Under the pieces are notes generated by a model. The model ran no database searches, was not told the DNA's origin, and saw only the letters and a program-made list of their open reading frames with translations. Positions 14,845-22,267 of a DNA stretch of 33,047 bases are shown here, piece by piece (position 1 is the first letter of the stretch; each line of letters begins with the position of its first letter). The DNA comes from Psychromarinibacter sediminicola (GTDB lineage: Bacteria > Pseudomonadota > Alphaproteobacteria > Rhodobacterales > Rhodobacteraceae). The DNA lies in contig NZ_JARGYC010000053.1 of NCBI RefSeq assembly GCF_029168335.1, positions 1 to 33,047 of the forward strand, read 5' to 3'. The position numbers and the translations under genes are program-made.

Positions 14845-15786
14845 TCACAGATACCACGCGACGATGTGGGCGAGTTCTCCGCCCTGGTGGATCGGCAGGG
14901 CGACCATGGAGTCGTAGCCTGCGGCCAGCCCGGGCTTGCCGCCTTGCACAAGCGGCACGCCGGTGCCGAGGACGCGGCCGATGGCGCCCTGCCACGCGGC
15001 GACCGTGCGTTCGTTGCCGGCATTGTCGGGATCCCAGAGCGCGCCTTCGCGGGCGCAGATGCCGTCGATGAGGCGGGCCTCGTTCGCCGTGCCGTTGCGG
15101 GCGGCGCGCGCGTCCCACAGCTCGAAGCGGCGGGCGATGGGGGTGCCCTTGGCCGAGAGCAGCGTGAGCACGTAGGTCTTGCCGCCCGGAACCGGCACGG
15201 GCAGGCCGAGGCCGGTGGTCAGCCCCGCCTTCGCCGCGCTGTCGGCGCGGATGAAGCGATAGCCCGAGCCGAGGTCGCGCATCAGGATCGGGGTCTTCGC
15301 CGCCCAGACGCCGCCGGGCAGCCCCTGGCCGCGCGGGAAGTGGGTGTGCTGCGACACCCATTCGAAATGCTTCGCGGCGCCGTAATAGCCGTCGTCCAGC
15401 ATCAAAAGGCCGTCCTGCTCCCGCCAGACCTCGATGGCGCCGGTGCGGCTGTCGTCGTCGCCGCACAGGGTGACGAGGACGGCCTTGAGCACGGACCCGG
15501 CGAAGACGGGGATCGCGACGGCGGCGGTCAGGCCGGCGGCCGTCGCGGCCTCGGTCCGCTTGAAGTAGCTACCGTCGAAGCCCTTGAGGACCACCGGCCG
15601 CGCCTCGGCCCAGGCCTTGCCGGGCAGGCCCTCGCCACGGGCGAAGCTCTCGCGGCGCGAGGCGGCCTCGAACGCACCGAGCGCGCCGTAGTCGCCCTCG
15701 GCGAGGACCAGGCGGTCGCCGTCGGGAACCCAGACCTCGGTGACCTCGATGAAGGTCTTCGCCGGCGTGTCGATGGCCACGTCCAT
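14845..15786 (-). CDS. protein with three GAF-like repeats, in the nitrate transport operon
   Basis: 313-residue soluble protein made of related repeats. Unit 1 (about 15-120) has EVWVPDGDRLVL, RGEGLPGKAWAEARPVVL and AGLTAAVAIPV. Unit 2 (about 118-226) has EVWREQDGLLML, RGQGLPGGVWAAKTPILM and AGLTTGLGLPV. A shorter unit 3 (about 258-313) has AAWQGAIGRVLGTGVPLV and AGYDSMVALPI. The pattern resembles GAF sensor domains, which bind small ligands. There is no kinase, cyclase or DNA-binding domain. The ATG at 15786 shares one base with the nrtC stop (TGATG), so it is coupled to the transporter genes. A ligand-sensing or transporter-regulating role is inferred only from this context; the frame is open far upstream but only this part has family features. 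Confidence 0.75.
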   Translation of the reverse strand: MDVAIDTPAKTFIEVTEVWVPDGDRLVLAEGDYGALGAFEAASRRESFARGEGLPGKAWAEARPVVLKGFDGSYFKRTEAATAAGLTAAVAIPVFAGSVLKAVLVTLCGDDDSRTGAIEVWREQDGLLMLDDGYYGAAKHFEWVSQHTHFPRGQGLPGGVWAAKTPILMRDLGSGYRFIRADSAAKAGLTTGLGLPVPVPGGKTYVLTLLSAKGTPIARRFELWDARAARNGTANEARLIDGICAREGALWDPDNAGNERTVAAWQGAIGRVLGTGVPLVQGGKPGLAAGYDSMVALPIHQGGELAHIVAWYL

Positions 15787-17477
15787 CACGCGGCCTCCTT
15801 CTTCTCGGGCTTGGCCTCGGCCGTGTCGGCCTTGGGCGTGCGCCCGTGCTCGTAGTCTTCGAGGAAGGTCAGCACCTGCTCGCGGTAGAGGTAGTAGTCG
15901 GGGTGTTCCAGCAGCGCCTTGCGTGAACGCGGGCGCGGCAGGTCGACATTGACGATCTTGCCGATGGTGGCCTGCGGACCGTTGGTCATCATCACGACGC
16001 GGTCGGCCAGCAGGATCGCCTCGTCCACGTCGTGGGTGACGCAGATCGCGGTGACCTTGGTGCGCGACCACACCTCCATCAGCACCTCCTGCAGCTCCCA
16101 GCGCGTCAGGTTGTCGAGCATGCCGAAGGGTTCGTCGAGCAGCAGGAGCTTGGGCGACAGGGCGAAGGCACGGGCGATGCCGACGCGTTGCTTCATGCCG
16201 TTGGAGAGATCGGCGGCGGACTTGTCCATGCTGTCGGCCAGGCCGACGCGCTCCAGGTAGTATTCCACCACGTCCTGGCGCTCGGCCTGGCTGGCGCGGG
16301 GGTAGACCTTGTCGACGCCGATGGCGCAGTTCTCGCGCGCCGTCAGCCAGGGAAAGAGCGAGGGCGACTGGAAGACCACGGCGCGTTCGGGGTCGGCGCC
16401 CTCGACATGGCGGCCGTCGAGCTTGATCGCACCCTTGGAGATGTCGTTGAGGCCGGCGGCCATGGTCAGCACGGTGGACTTGCCGCAGCCGGAATGGCCG
16501 ATCAGCGAGATGAACTCGCCGCGGTCCATCTTGAGGTTGAAGTCCTCGACCACGGTCAGCGGGCCCTTGGGCGTCGGGTAGACCTTGTGCAGCTGCGAGA
16601 AGTCGAGGAAGCGTTCGTCGATCAGCCCCTCCTGCGCCTTGGCGATGGCGGCGGGGAGGTCGTGGATCGGCGTCACCTCGGGCAGTTGGCGGGTGCCCTC
16701 GACCTTGGCCTCGATGCCGACATCCATCAGGTAGCTGGTGACGTCGGCGCGCAGTGTCTTGAAGCCCTCGTGGTGGTTCATCTCGCCCCTGTCGCGGGGG
16801 CGCGGGATGTCGACGGGGAATTCCTGGCCCAGGGTGCCGTCGGGGGTCAGGGCGATGATCCGGTCGGCGAGGATGATCGCCTCGTCCACGTCGTTGGTGA
16901 TCAGCACGCAGGTCTTCTTGTCCTGTTCCCAGATATGCTCGATCTCGTCGGCGAGGTTGGCGCGGGTCAGCGCGTCGAGCGCCGAGAGCGGTTCGTCCAG
17001 CAGCAGCACCTCGGGGTTCATGGCCAGCGCGCGGGCGACGTTGACCCGCTGGCGCATCCCGCCCGACAGCTCCGCCGGGCGGCGGGTGGCGGCGTGGGAG
17101 AGCCCGACCATCTCGACGTAATGGGCGACCTTGTCGGCGCGTTCCTGCTTCGAAAGGCCCGGAAAGATCGTGTCGACCGCCAGCCCCACGTTGCCGCTGA
17201 CCGTGAGCCACGGCATCAGCGAGTAGTTCTGGAAGATCACGCCGCGTTCCGGGCCGGGGCCGGTGACCGGCTTGCCCTTGAAGGTGACCTTGCCGCCGGT
17301 GGGCTGCTCCAGCCCCGCCATCAGGTTGATCAGCGTGGTCTTGCCGGTGCCGGAGAAGCCGAGGAGCACGAGGAACTCGCCCTCCCGGACCTCCAGGTCG
17401 ATGTCTTTGAGCACGTAGGCCCGGGCGGTGCCTTCGCCGAAGCTCTTGGAGACGGAGTCGAAGGTGAGGATGCTCAT
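15786..17477 (-). CDS. nrtC: nitrate ABC transporter ATP-binding protein, two fused ATPase domains
   Basis: 563-residue protein with two tandem ABC ATPase domains, the energy source of nitrate import. NBD1 (about 1-235): Walker [10 protein letters not shown] (40-48), signature LSGGM (137-141), Walker B LLLDE (to 162). NBD2 (about 290-530): Walker [10 protein letters not shown], signature LSNGM (424-428), LLLLDE (to 449), switch His482 in [11 protein letters not shown]1 has Asn195 (ITNDVDEA) where the switch histidine belongs. There is no C-terminal NrtA-like regulatory domain as in cyanobacterial NrtC; the protein ends in a charged tail. The ATG at 17477, with GGTGA upstream, is preferred; a GTG at 17486 overlapping the nrtB stop is an alternative adding three residues. 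It is coupled to the GAF-repeat gene. Confidence 0.92.
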   Translation of the reverse strand: MSILTFDSVSKSFGEGTARAYVLKDIDLEVREGEFLVLLGFSGTGKTTLINLMAGLEQPTGGKVTFKGKPVTGPGPERGVIFQNYSLMPWLTVSGNVGLAVDTIFPGLSKQERADKVAHYVEMVGLSHAATRRPAELSGGMRQRVNVARALAMNPEVLLLDEPLSALDALTRANLADEIEHIWEQDKKTCVLITNDVDEAIILADRIIALTPDGTLGQEFPVDIPRPRDRGEMNHHEGFKTLRADVTSYLMDVGIEAKVEGTRQLPEVTPIHDLPAAIAKAQEGLIDERFLDFSQLHKVYPTPKGPLTVVEDFNLKMDRGEFISLIGHSGCGKSTVLTMAAGLNDISKGAIKLDGRHVEGADPERAVVFQSPSLFPWLTARENCAIGVDKVYPRASQAERQDVVEYYLERVGLADSMDKSAADLSNGMKQRVGIARAFALSPKLLLLDEPFGMLDNLTRWELQEVLMEVWSRTKVTAICVTHDVDEAILLADRVVMMTNGPQATIGKIVNVDLPRPRSRKALLEHPDYYLYREQVLTFLEDYEHGRTPKADTAEAKPEKKEAA

Positions 17478-17482
17478 GGGAG

Positions 17483-18565
17483 TCACCGGTTATTCGAGAA
17501 GGTGAAGAGGGACTGCAGCGCGAACATCACCCGATCCAGGAGGAAGCCGATGATGCCGATGGTCAGCACGGCGACCATGATCTTGGCGAGCGACGAGGAA
17601 CTGCCGTTCTGGAACTCGTCCCAGACGAACTTGCCGAGCCCGGGGTTCTGCGCCAGCATCTCGGCCGCGATCAGCACCATCCAGCCGACGCCGAGCGACA
17701 GCCGCAGGCCGGTGAAGATCAGCGGCAGGGCCGAAGGCAGCACCAGCTTGGTGATCTTCGTGTAGGTGTTCATCTTCAGAACCTTGGAGACGTTCACCAG
17801 GTCCTTGTCGATCGACGCGACACCCAGCGCGGTGTTGATCAGCGTGGGCCAGAGCGAGCAGAGCGTGACCGTGATCGCCGAGACCAGGAACGACTTGGCA
17901 AACAGCCCGTCGTCGGTGGTGTAGACCGCCGAGACGACCATGGTGACGATGGGCAGCCAGGCCAGCGGGCTGACCGGCTTGAAGATCTGGATCAGCGGGT
18001 TGAGCGCGGCGTTGGCCGTCTGGCTGAGCCCGGCGGCTATGCCCATGGGCACGGCGACCAGCGTGGCGATCAGGAAGCCGAAGAACACCGTCTGGATCGA
18101 GGTCCAGATCTGGTCGTAGTAAGACGGCGCGCCGGTATAGGCGATGCTCTTGACCTCGTCGCCGCGGCCGGCCGCGATCAGCTTTTCGTTGCGCTGGGCG
18201 ACCATCTCCTCGAAGCGGGCCTTCTTGACCGCCTTGGCCTGCGCGTCCTCGTGCAGGTTCACGGCCTCTTCCCAGACCTGGCCGGGCCCGGGGACGGCGC
18301 CGAGCGAGGTCTGGACGGTGGGGGCGAGCGCGCTCCAGAGCGTCAGGAAGGCGGCGATGGCCAGGAGCGGGACGCCGAGCAGGCGCCAGATCTCGCCCAT
18401 CTGGGCGCGCGGGTTGTCGCCGGCGGTGGCCTTCAGGATCGGCGTGATCCAGGCCAGGCCCAGGACCTGGAACCACCGGTCGGCCTTGTTGATGCGGGTG
18501 AACCACCGGGCGCGGCGCGCCTCCTTGTGGTCGGCTTCGATGATGTCGGGGTCGACAGCGGTCAT
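17483..18565 (-). CDS. nrtB: nitrate ABC transporter permease
   Basis: Inner-membrane permease of the NrtABC nitrate importer, 360 residues. After a basic cytoplasmic N-terminus, about six hydrophobic segments are visible, for example [76 protein letters not shown] and [16 protein letters not shown]. The cytoplasmic loop with [18 protein letters not shown] and the [17 protein letters not shown] coupling region are typical of NrtB/SsuC/TauC permeases. A charged insert (about 95-140) lies between the first two membrane spans. AGAGGA precedes the ATG. It follows nrtA after a 111-base spacer with a stem-loop and is next to nrtC. Confidence 0.93.
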   Translation of the reverse strand: MTAVDPDIIEADHKEARRARWFTRINKADRWFQVLGLAWITPILKATAGDNPRAQMGEIWRLLGVPLLAIAAFLTLWSALAPTVQTSLGAVPGPGQVWEEAVNLHEDAQAKAVKKARFEEMVAQRNEKLIAAGRGDEVKSIAYTGAPSYYDQIWTSIQTVFFGFLIATLVAVPMGIAAGLSQTANAALNPLIQIFKPVSPLAWLPIVTMVVSAVYTTDDGLFAKSFLVSAITVTLCSLWPTLINTALGVASIDKDLVNVSKVLKMNTYTKITKLVLPSALPLIFTGLRLSLGVGWMVLIAAEMLAQNPGLGKFVWDEFQNGSSSSLAKIMVAVLTIGIIGFLLDRVMFALQSLFTFSNNR

Positions 18566-18610
18566 GGCTGGTCCTCTGGGATTTGGATGGCTGGGGAGGG
18601 GCCGCGCGGG

Positions 18611-18667
18611 GCGCTCGTCGGGCCTTGGGGCCTTCCCCGCGAGGAAAGCCGTCAGGCTGACGAGCGC
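18611..18667 (-). other. long stem-loop between nrtA and nrtB
   Basis: A perfect 9-bp outer stem, GCGCTCGTC (18611-18619) with GACGAGCGC (18659-18667), encloses smaller pairings including GGGG-CCTT-CCCC. It begins nine bases after the nrtA stop codon on the minus strand and has no U-tract. Stem-loops at this point often protect the binding-protein mRNA and lower downstream permease expression. Confidence 0.5.
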
Positions 18668-18676
18668 GCCGGAGGG

Positions 18677-20044
18677 TCAGCCCTGGACCTCGTTACCCAC
18701 GATCACCTCTTCGCCCTTCAGCCCGATGGGCAGGCTGTCGAGGTAGGCGTTGGGCGTGCGGCCGTCATAGGGAATGCCGTCGATGATATCGGCAGCCGGC
18801 GTCGGCGCCTTGTAGCCGTCGCTGTCCCAGGGGAAGTCCGCCGCGTCGGCGCGGCCCTCGTCGACCAGGATGCGGGCGGCTTCGAGGTAGATCTCCGGCT
18901 TGTAGACCGACTTCGCGACCTCGTCGTACCAGCTGTCCGGCTTCGCCTCGGAGATCTGGCCCCAGCGGCGCATCTGGGTCAGGTACCAGACGGCGTCGGA
19001 GTAGAACGGGTAGGTCGCGTTGTAGCGGAAGAAGACGTTGAAGTCGGGCACTTCGCGCACGTCCCCCTTCTCGTACTCGAACGTCCCGGTCATCGAGTTG
19101 GCGATCACCTCGTAGTCGGCGCCCACGTATTCCGAGCGCGACAGGATCTCGACCGCCTCTTCGCGGTTGGCGTTGTCGTTTTCGTCCAGCCACATGGCGG
19201 CCCGGATCAGCGCCTTGACGACGGCGAGCGTGGTGTTGGGGTTCTCCTCGGCGAACTCGGCGGTGATGCCGAAGACCTTCTCGGGGTTGTTCTTCCATAG
19301 CTCGTAGTCGGTGATCACCGGCACGCCGATGCCCTTGAACACCGCCTGCTGGTTCCAAGGCTCGCCCACGCAATAGCCGTAGATCGTGCCGGCCTCGAGC
19401 GTGGCGGGCATCTGCGGCGGCGGGGTGACCGACAGCAGCACGTCGGCGTTGATCTGGCCCGAGATGTTCTCGGGGCTGTAATAGCCCGGGTGCAGGCCGC
19501 CAGCGGCGAGCCAGTAGCGCAGTTCGTAGTTATGGGTCGAGACCGGGAAGACCATGCCCATGTTGAAGGGCTTGCCCTGGTTCTTGTAGTCCTCGACCAC
19601 CGGCGCCAGCGCCTCGGCCGAGATCGGGTGTTCCGGCAGGCCGTCGGCATTGGTCGGGATGTTCGGTTTCATCTGCTCCCAGACCTCGTTCGACACGGTG
19701 ATGCCGTTGCCGTTCAGGTCCATGGAGAAGGGCGTGATGATATGCGCCTCGGTCCCGAAGCCGATGGTGGCGGCCAGCGGCTGGCCGGCCAGCATATGCG
19801 CCCCGTCGAGCTGGCCGTCGATGACGCCGTCGAGCAGCACCTTCCAGTTGGCCTGCGCCTCCAGCGTCACGAACAGGCCCTCGTCCAGGAAATAGCCCTG
19901 TTCATAGGCCACCGCGAGCGGCGCCATGTCGGTGAGCTTGATGAAGCCGAAGGTCAGTTCGTCCTTCTCCAGGTCCATCATCTGGGCAGAGGCGCCGGTG
20001 GCGAGGGCCGTGGAGGCGGCGAGCGATAGGATCAGTGTCTTCAT
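18677..20044 (-). CDS. nrtA: nitrate ABC transporter substrate-binding protein
   Basis: Periplasmic nitrate-binding protein of NrtABC, 455 residues. A Sec signal peptide is seen ([20 protein letters not shown], probable cleavage before QMMD). Segments typical of NrtA/NasF follow: [51 protein letters not shown]-like GYCVGEPWN near 225, and RRWGQI. Unlike NasS, encoded next to it, it carries the export signal. It is the first structural gene after an untranslated leader holding NasT-type hairpins and a terminator. The Shine-Dalgarno is weak (GGGGA about ten bases before ATG). Confidence 0.94.
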   Translation of the reverse strand: MKTLILSLAASTALATGASAQMMDLEKDELTFGFIKLTDMAPLAVAYEQGYFLDEGLFVTLEAQANWKVLLDGVIDGQLDGAHMLAGQPLAATIGFGTEAHIITPFSMDLNGNGITVSNEVWEQMKPNIPTNADGLPEHPISAEALAPVVEDYKNQGKPFNMGMVFPVSTHNYELRYWLAAGGLHPGYYSPENISGQINADVLLSVTPPPQMPATLEAGTIYGYCVGEPWNQQAVFKGIGVPVITDYELWKNNPEKVFGITAEFAEENPNTTLAVVKALIRAAMWLDENDNANREEAVEILSRSEYVGADYEVIANSMTGTFEYEKGDVREVPDFNVFFRYNATYPFYSDAVWYLTQMRRWGQISEAKPDSWYDEVAKSVYKPEIYLEAARILVDEGRADAADFPWDSDGYKAPTPAADIIDGIPYDGRTPNAYLDSLPIGLKGEEVIVGNEVQG

Positions 20045-20101
20045 TGGGTCGTGTCCCCGGTTCTTGTGCCCGGTCCGACCTGGTTCGACAGGAGGCCGGG
20101 C

Positions 20102-20157
20102 AAACGAAAATAGCCGCTGACGTATCCCGCCTGTGCGTGGCGAGACGTCGAGCGGCT
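20102..20157 (-). terminator. intrinsic leader terminator upstream of nrtA
   Basis: On the minus strand, AGCCGCT-cg-ACGT (20157 down to 20145) pairs with ACGT-c-AGCGGCT (20123 down to 20112), and is followed at once by ATTTTCGTTT (20111-20102). This is a strong hairpin plus U-tract, 58 bases before the nrtA start and downstream of the NasT-type hairpins. It would stop transcription before nrtA unless it is antiterminated. In NasT-controlled operons of other proteobacteria the terminator lies in the same place. Confidence 0.8.
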
Positions 20158-20166
20158 GTGCTCAGA

Positions 20167-20213
20167 TCACCCGGTCCTTGGGAGAATATCGCGGACAGAC
20201 ACCGTTGCCTGTC
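20167..20213 (-). promoter_or_regulatory. NasT (ANTAR) RNA-binding hairpins in the nrtA leader
   Basis: Minus strand, 20213 down to 20194: stem GACAGGC, loop AACGGU, stem GUCUGUC. That is seven pairs (one G-U) closing a hexaloop with A at position 1 and G at position 4, the known ANTAR-target signature. Eight bases further (20185 down to 20167) a weaker stem (UCUCCC/GGGUGA with one U-U mismatch) carries the loop AAGGACC, also A at 1 and G at 4 but seven bases long. The leader terminator follows. The two-hairpin-plus-terminator order matches the antitermination leaders used by NasT and EutV. The first hairpin is strong evidence, the second weaker. Confidence 0.75.
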
Positions 20214-20324
20214 GACGCCCCGATGGATGGCGCGATTCGCCGCGGCGATCAACGCCGGCGGCGCGGCGGGCGGGGTTTGGACCGCTCCAACTTTCTGCGG
20301 CGCGGCGAACTGCTCAGATCTTGG

Positions 20325-21503
20325 TCAGAGCGGCGCGTCGGGGTCAAAAATGCGGCGGTCGAAAAACCGGTTCGGGCGCAGGAACAGGTGCCCGCCGTCC
20401 GAGGCGACGGCGGTTTCCTCGGCCAGCGCGCCCTCCAGCTTGGCGCTGGCGCCGGGCAGGTCGGCCTTGGTCGCGGCGAGCGCGGCGCGGTAGAGGTCGG
20501 AGCGGAAGGTGCCGCTGCCGGTGCGGGCGGCGGCGGCGCGGTCGAGCCCGGTGCGGGCGGCGAGCTGCACCGCGATCCAGGCGGCCTGGCTGCGCCAGGG
20601 GAAGCTGGCGGCGCCGCGGTGGAATTCGAGGTTGCCGGGAACATCGCGCTGTTCGCCGGTGGCGGCGATGGTGATCCGCCCGGTCAGGCCGCGGTCCAGT
20701 ACCTCGGCGTCGAGGTCGAGATATTCGGGGCGGGCGAGGATCTCGGCGGCGAGCGACCGGCTGCCCGGCGCGTCCAGCCAGCGGCCGGCGCGCCAGACCG
20801 CGCGGATCAGGCGGCCCAGCAGGTCGGGCTCGGCCGTCGCCCAGTCGGTGCGGGCGGCCAGCACCTTTTCCGGCGCGAAGCTCCAGATCGCGCGGCCGGG
20901 CAGCAGCAATTCGCCCACGCCCTGCTCCACGACGATCGAGCCCCAGGGCTCGCCGACGCAGAAGGCGTCGATCTCGCCGGCCGCGATGGCCTCGGCCATC
21001 AGCGGCGGGGGGACGGTGCGGATGTCGACGCCCTGCGGCGCGGGCAGGCCCAGGGCGGAAAGCCAGTAGTAGAGCAGCTCGGCATGCATCGAGAAGGGGA
21101 ACGGCACGCCGATGCGCAGGGGCTGCGGCGCGGCGGCGATCAGGGCGCGGCCGGCGGCCCCGGCATCGTCGAAGCCGAAGGCGTGGCCCTGGTCGCGCAG
21201 CCGGGCGGCGAGCGCGCGGCTGGTGCCGATGACGTTGCCGTTGACCGACAGAACCGAGACGGCGGCGAGCGGGGCGCCGGCGCCGCCGAGACCCAGCGCG
21301 GCGGCCACCGGGACGGGGGCCAGCATATGCGCCGCCTGCACCCGGCCGAAGACCAGCATGTCGCGCAGCGACGACCAGGACGGCGCGCGCAGGAGGTCGA
21401 GGTCCAGCGATTCCTCGGCCGCGTAGCCCATCTCCTGCGCGACGACGAGCGGGGCGGCGTCGAGCAGCGGGATGAAGCCCACGGCCAGGCGCGTCGCGGT
21501 CAT
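20325..21503 (-). CDS. nasS: nitrate sensor NasS (cytoplasmic NrtA-like protein)
   Basis: 392-residue homologue of periplasmic nitrate-binding proteins without a signal peptide (it starts MTATRLAVGFIPLLDAAPLV), as expected of NasS. NasS binds nitrate or nitrite in the cytoplasm and in their absence holds the antiterminator NasT inactive. Typical segments are AAHMLAPVPVAAALGLG, GVPFPFSMHAELLYYWL, and DAFCVGEPWGSIV, where NrtA has GYCVGEPWN. The gene overlaps nasT by four bases (ATGA), so both proteins are made together. It precedes the nrtA leader. Confidence 0.92.
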   Translation of the reverse strand: MTATRLAVGFIPLLDAAPLVVAQEMGYAAEESLDLDLLRAPSWSSLRDMLVFGRVQAAHMLAPVPVAAALGLGGAGAPLAAVSVLSVNGNVIGTSRALAARLRDQGHAFGFDDAGAAGRALIAAAPQPLRIGVPFPFSMHAELLYYWLSALGLPAPQGVDIRTVPPPLMAEAIAAGEIDAFCVGEPWGSIVVEQGVGELLLPGRAIWSFAPEKVLAARTDWATAEPDLLGRLIRAVWRAGRWLDAPGSRSLAAEILARPEYLDLDAEVLDRGLTGRITIAATGEQRDVPGNLEFHRGAASFPWRSQAAWIAVQLAARTGLDRAAAARTGSGTFRSDLYRAALAATKADLPGASAKLEGALAEETAVASDGGHLFLRPNRFFDRRIFDPDAPL

Positions 21504-22105
21504 GACAGAAGTCCCGCCGCCGTCACCAGCGCCTGCGCCACGTCGGCCACCTTGCGGCCCTGGTCCATCGCCGTCTTGCGCAGGAGCGCATAGGCCTCTT
21601 CCTCGGTCAGGCCCTTGGCCTTCATCAGCATGCCCTTGGCGCGGTCGATGACCTTGCGCTCTTCCAGTGCGCGCTTGGTCTCGGCCAGCTCGGTGCGCAT
21701 CCGCTGGAACATGCGGAACCGGGCGACGGCGGCGTCGAGGATCGGCTTCAGCCGGTCGGGCTTCAGCCCGTCGACCACATAGGCCGAGACGCCGGCCTCG
21801 ATGGCGGCGTCGGTCAGCCCCTCGGCCGAGCGGTCGACGAACATCGCGACGGGGCGGTCGAGCGGGCCGGAGGCGAGCGCCAGTTCCTCCAGCGTGTCGC
21901 GGGAGGGGTTCTCGATGTCGATCAGGACGACGTCGGGATTGTGCGCCTGGATGTGGCGGGCGAGGCCGGTGGCCTCGGAGATGACATGGATGTCGAAATC
22001 GCCCGCCTCGCGCAGGCTGTCGACGATGAGCATCGCGCGGTCGCGGTCGGACTCGACGATGACGACCGAGAGGCCGCGGTCCGTGGGGCCGTGTGACGGG
22101 GTCAT
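21500..22105 (-). CDS. nasT: NasT, response-regulator-like ANTAR antiterminator
   Basis: 201-residue RNA-binding antiterminator of nitrate assimilation. The N-terminal receiver-like domain (about 10-125) starts LSVVIVESDRDRAMLIVDSL and keeps an aspartate at the phosphoacceptor position (Asp63 in VVLIDIENP). After a coiled linker (RMRTELAETKRALEERKVI) comes the ANTAR domain (about 150-195): DRAKGMLMKAKGLTEEEAYA and LRKTAMDQGRKVADVAQALV. The ATG at 22105 is chosen over an in-frame ATG at 22141 because ACAGGA lies before it and the family begins just ahead of the receiver domain. It overlaps nasS. Its likely RNA target lies upstream of nrtA in this window. Confidence 0.93.
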   Translation of the reverse strand: MTPSHGPTDRGLSVVIVESDRDRAMLIVDSLREAGDFDIHVISEATGLARHIQAHNPDVVLIDIENPSRDTLEELALASGPLDRPVAMFVDRSAEGLTDAAIEAGVSAYVVDGLKPDRLKPILDAAVARFRMFQRMRTELAETKRALEERKVIDRAKGMLMKAKGLTEEEAYALLRKTAMDQGRKVADVAQALVTAAGLLS

Positions 22106-22214
22106 GACGAATCCTGTAAGGCGCTGCGGCGCAGCGTGCAATGCGGCGGCGCGGCGAGAGCGTGTGCTGCCGGGGCCATTGCCCGGTTTTTGGGCAGTCG
22201 CCGGCCGGCGGTGC

Positions 22215-22240
22215 GGCGCTCGCTCCTCAGGAGCGTCGCC
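22215..22240 (-). terminator. possible factor-independent stem-loop after the CoA synthetase gene
   Basis: GGCG-ct-CGCTCC, loop TCA, GGAGCG-t-CGCC forms a strong hairpin 28 bases after the stop of the synthetase gene and before nasT. No U-tract follows on the minus strand, so terminator function is only probable. A second small hairpin (TGCCC, 7-base loop, GGGCA; 22180-22196) lies between it and nasT, where the nasTS promoter must also be; no clear sigma-54 or sigma-70 boxes were found. Confidence 0.4.
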
Positions 22241-22267
22241 CCGCCCGCCGTCCCGCCCGTCGTCCCG

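Noticed and set aside
14845-17211. A 788-residue minus-strand frame overlapping nrtC and the GAF-repeat gene.
   Set aside because: The part above 15786 is an out-of-frame shadow of nrtC; only the last 313 codons show repeats and family features.
22106-22214. A sigma-54 promoter upstream of nasT.
   Set aside because: The closest match (TGGCCCCGGCAGC) has the GG and GC elements two bases too close to each other.
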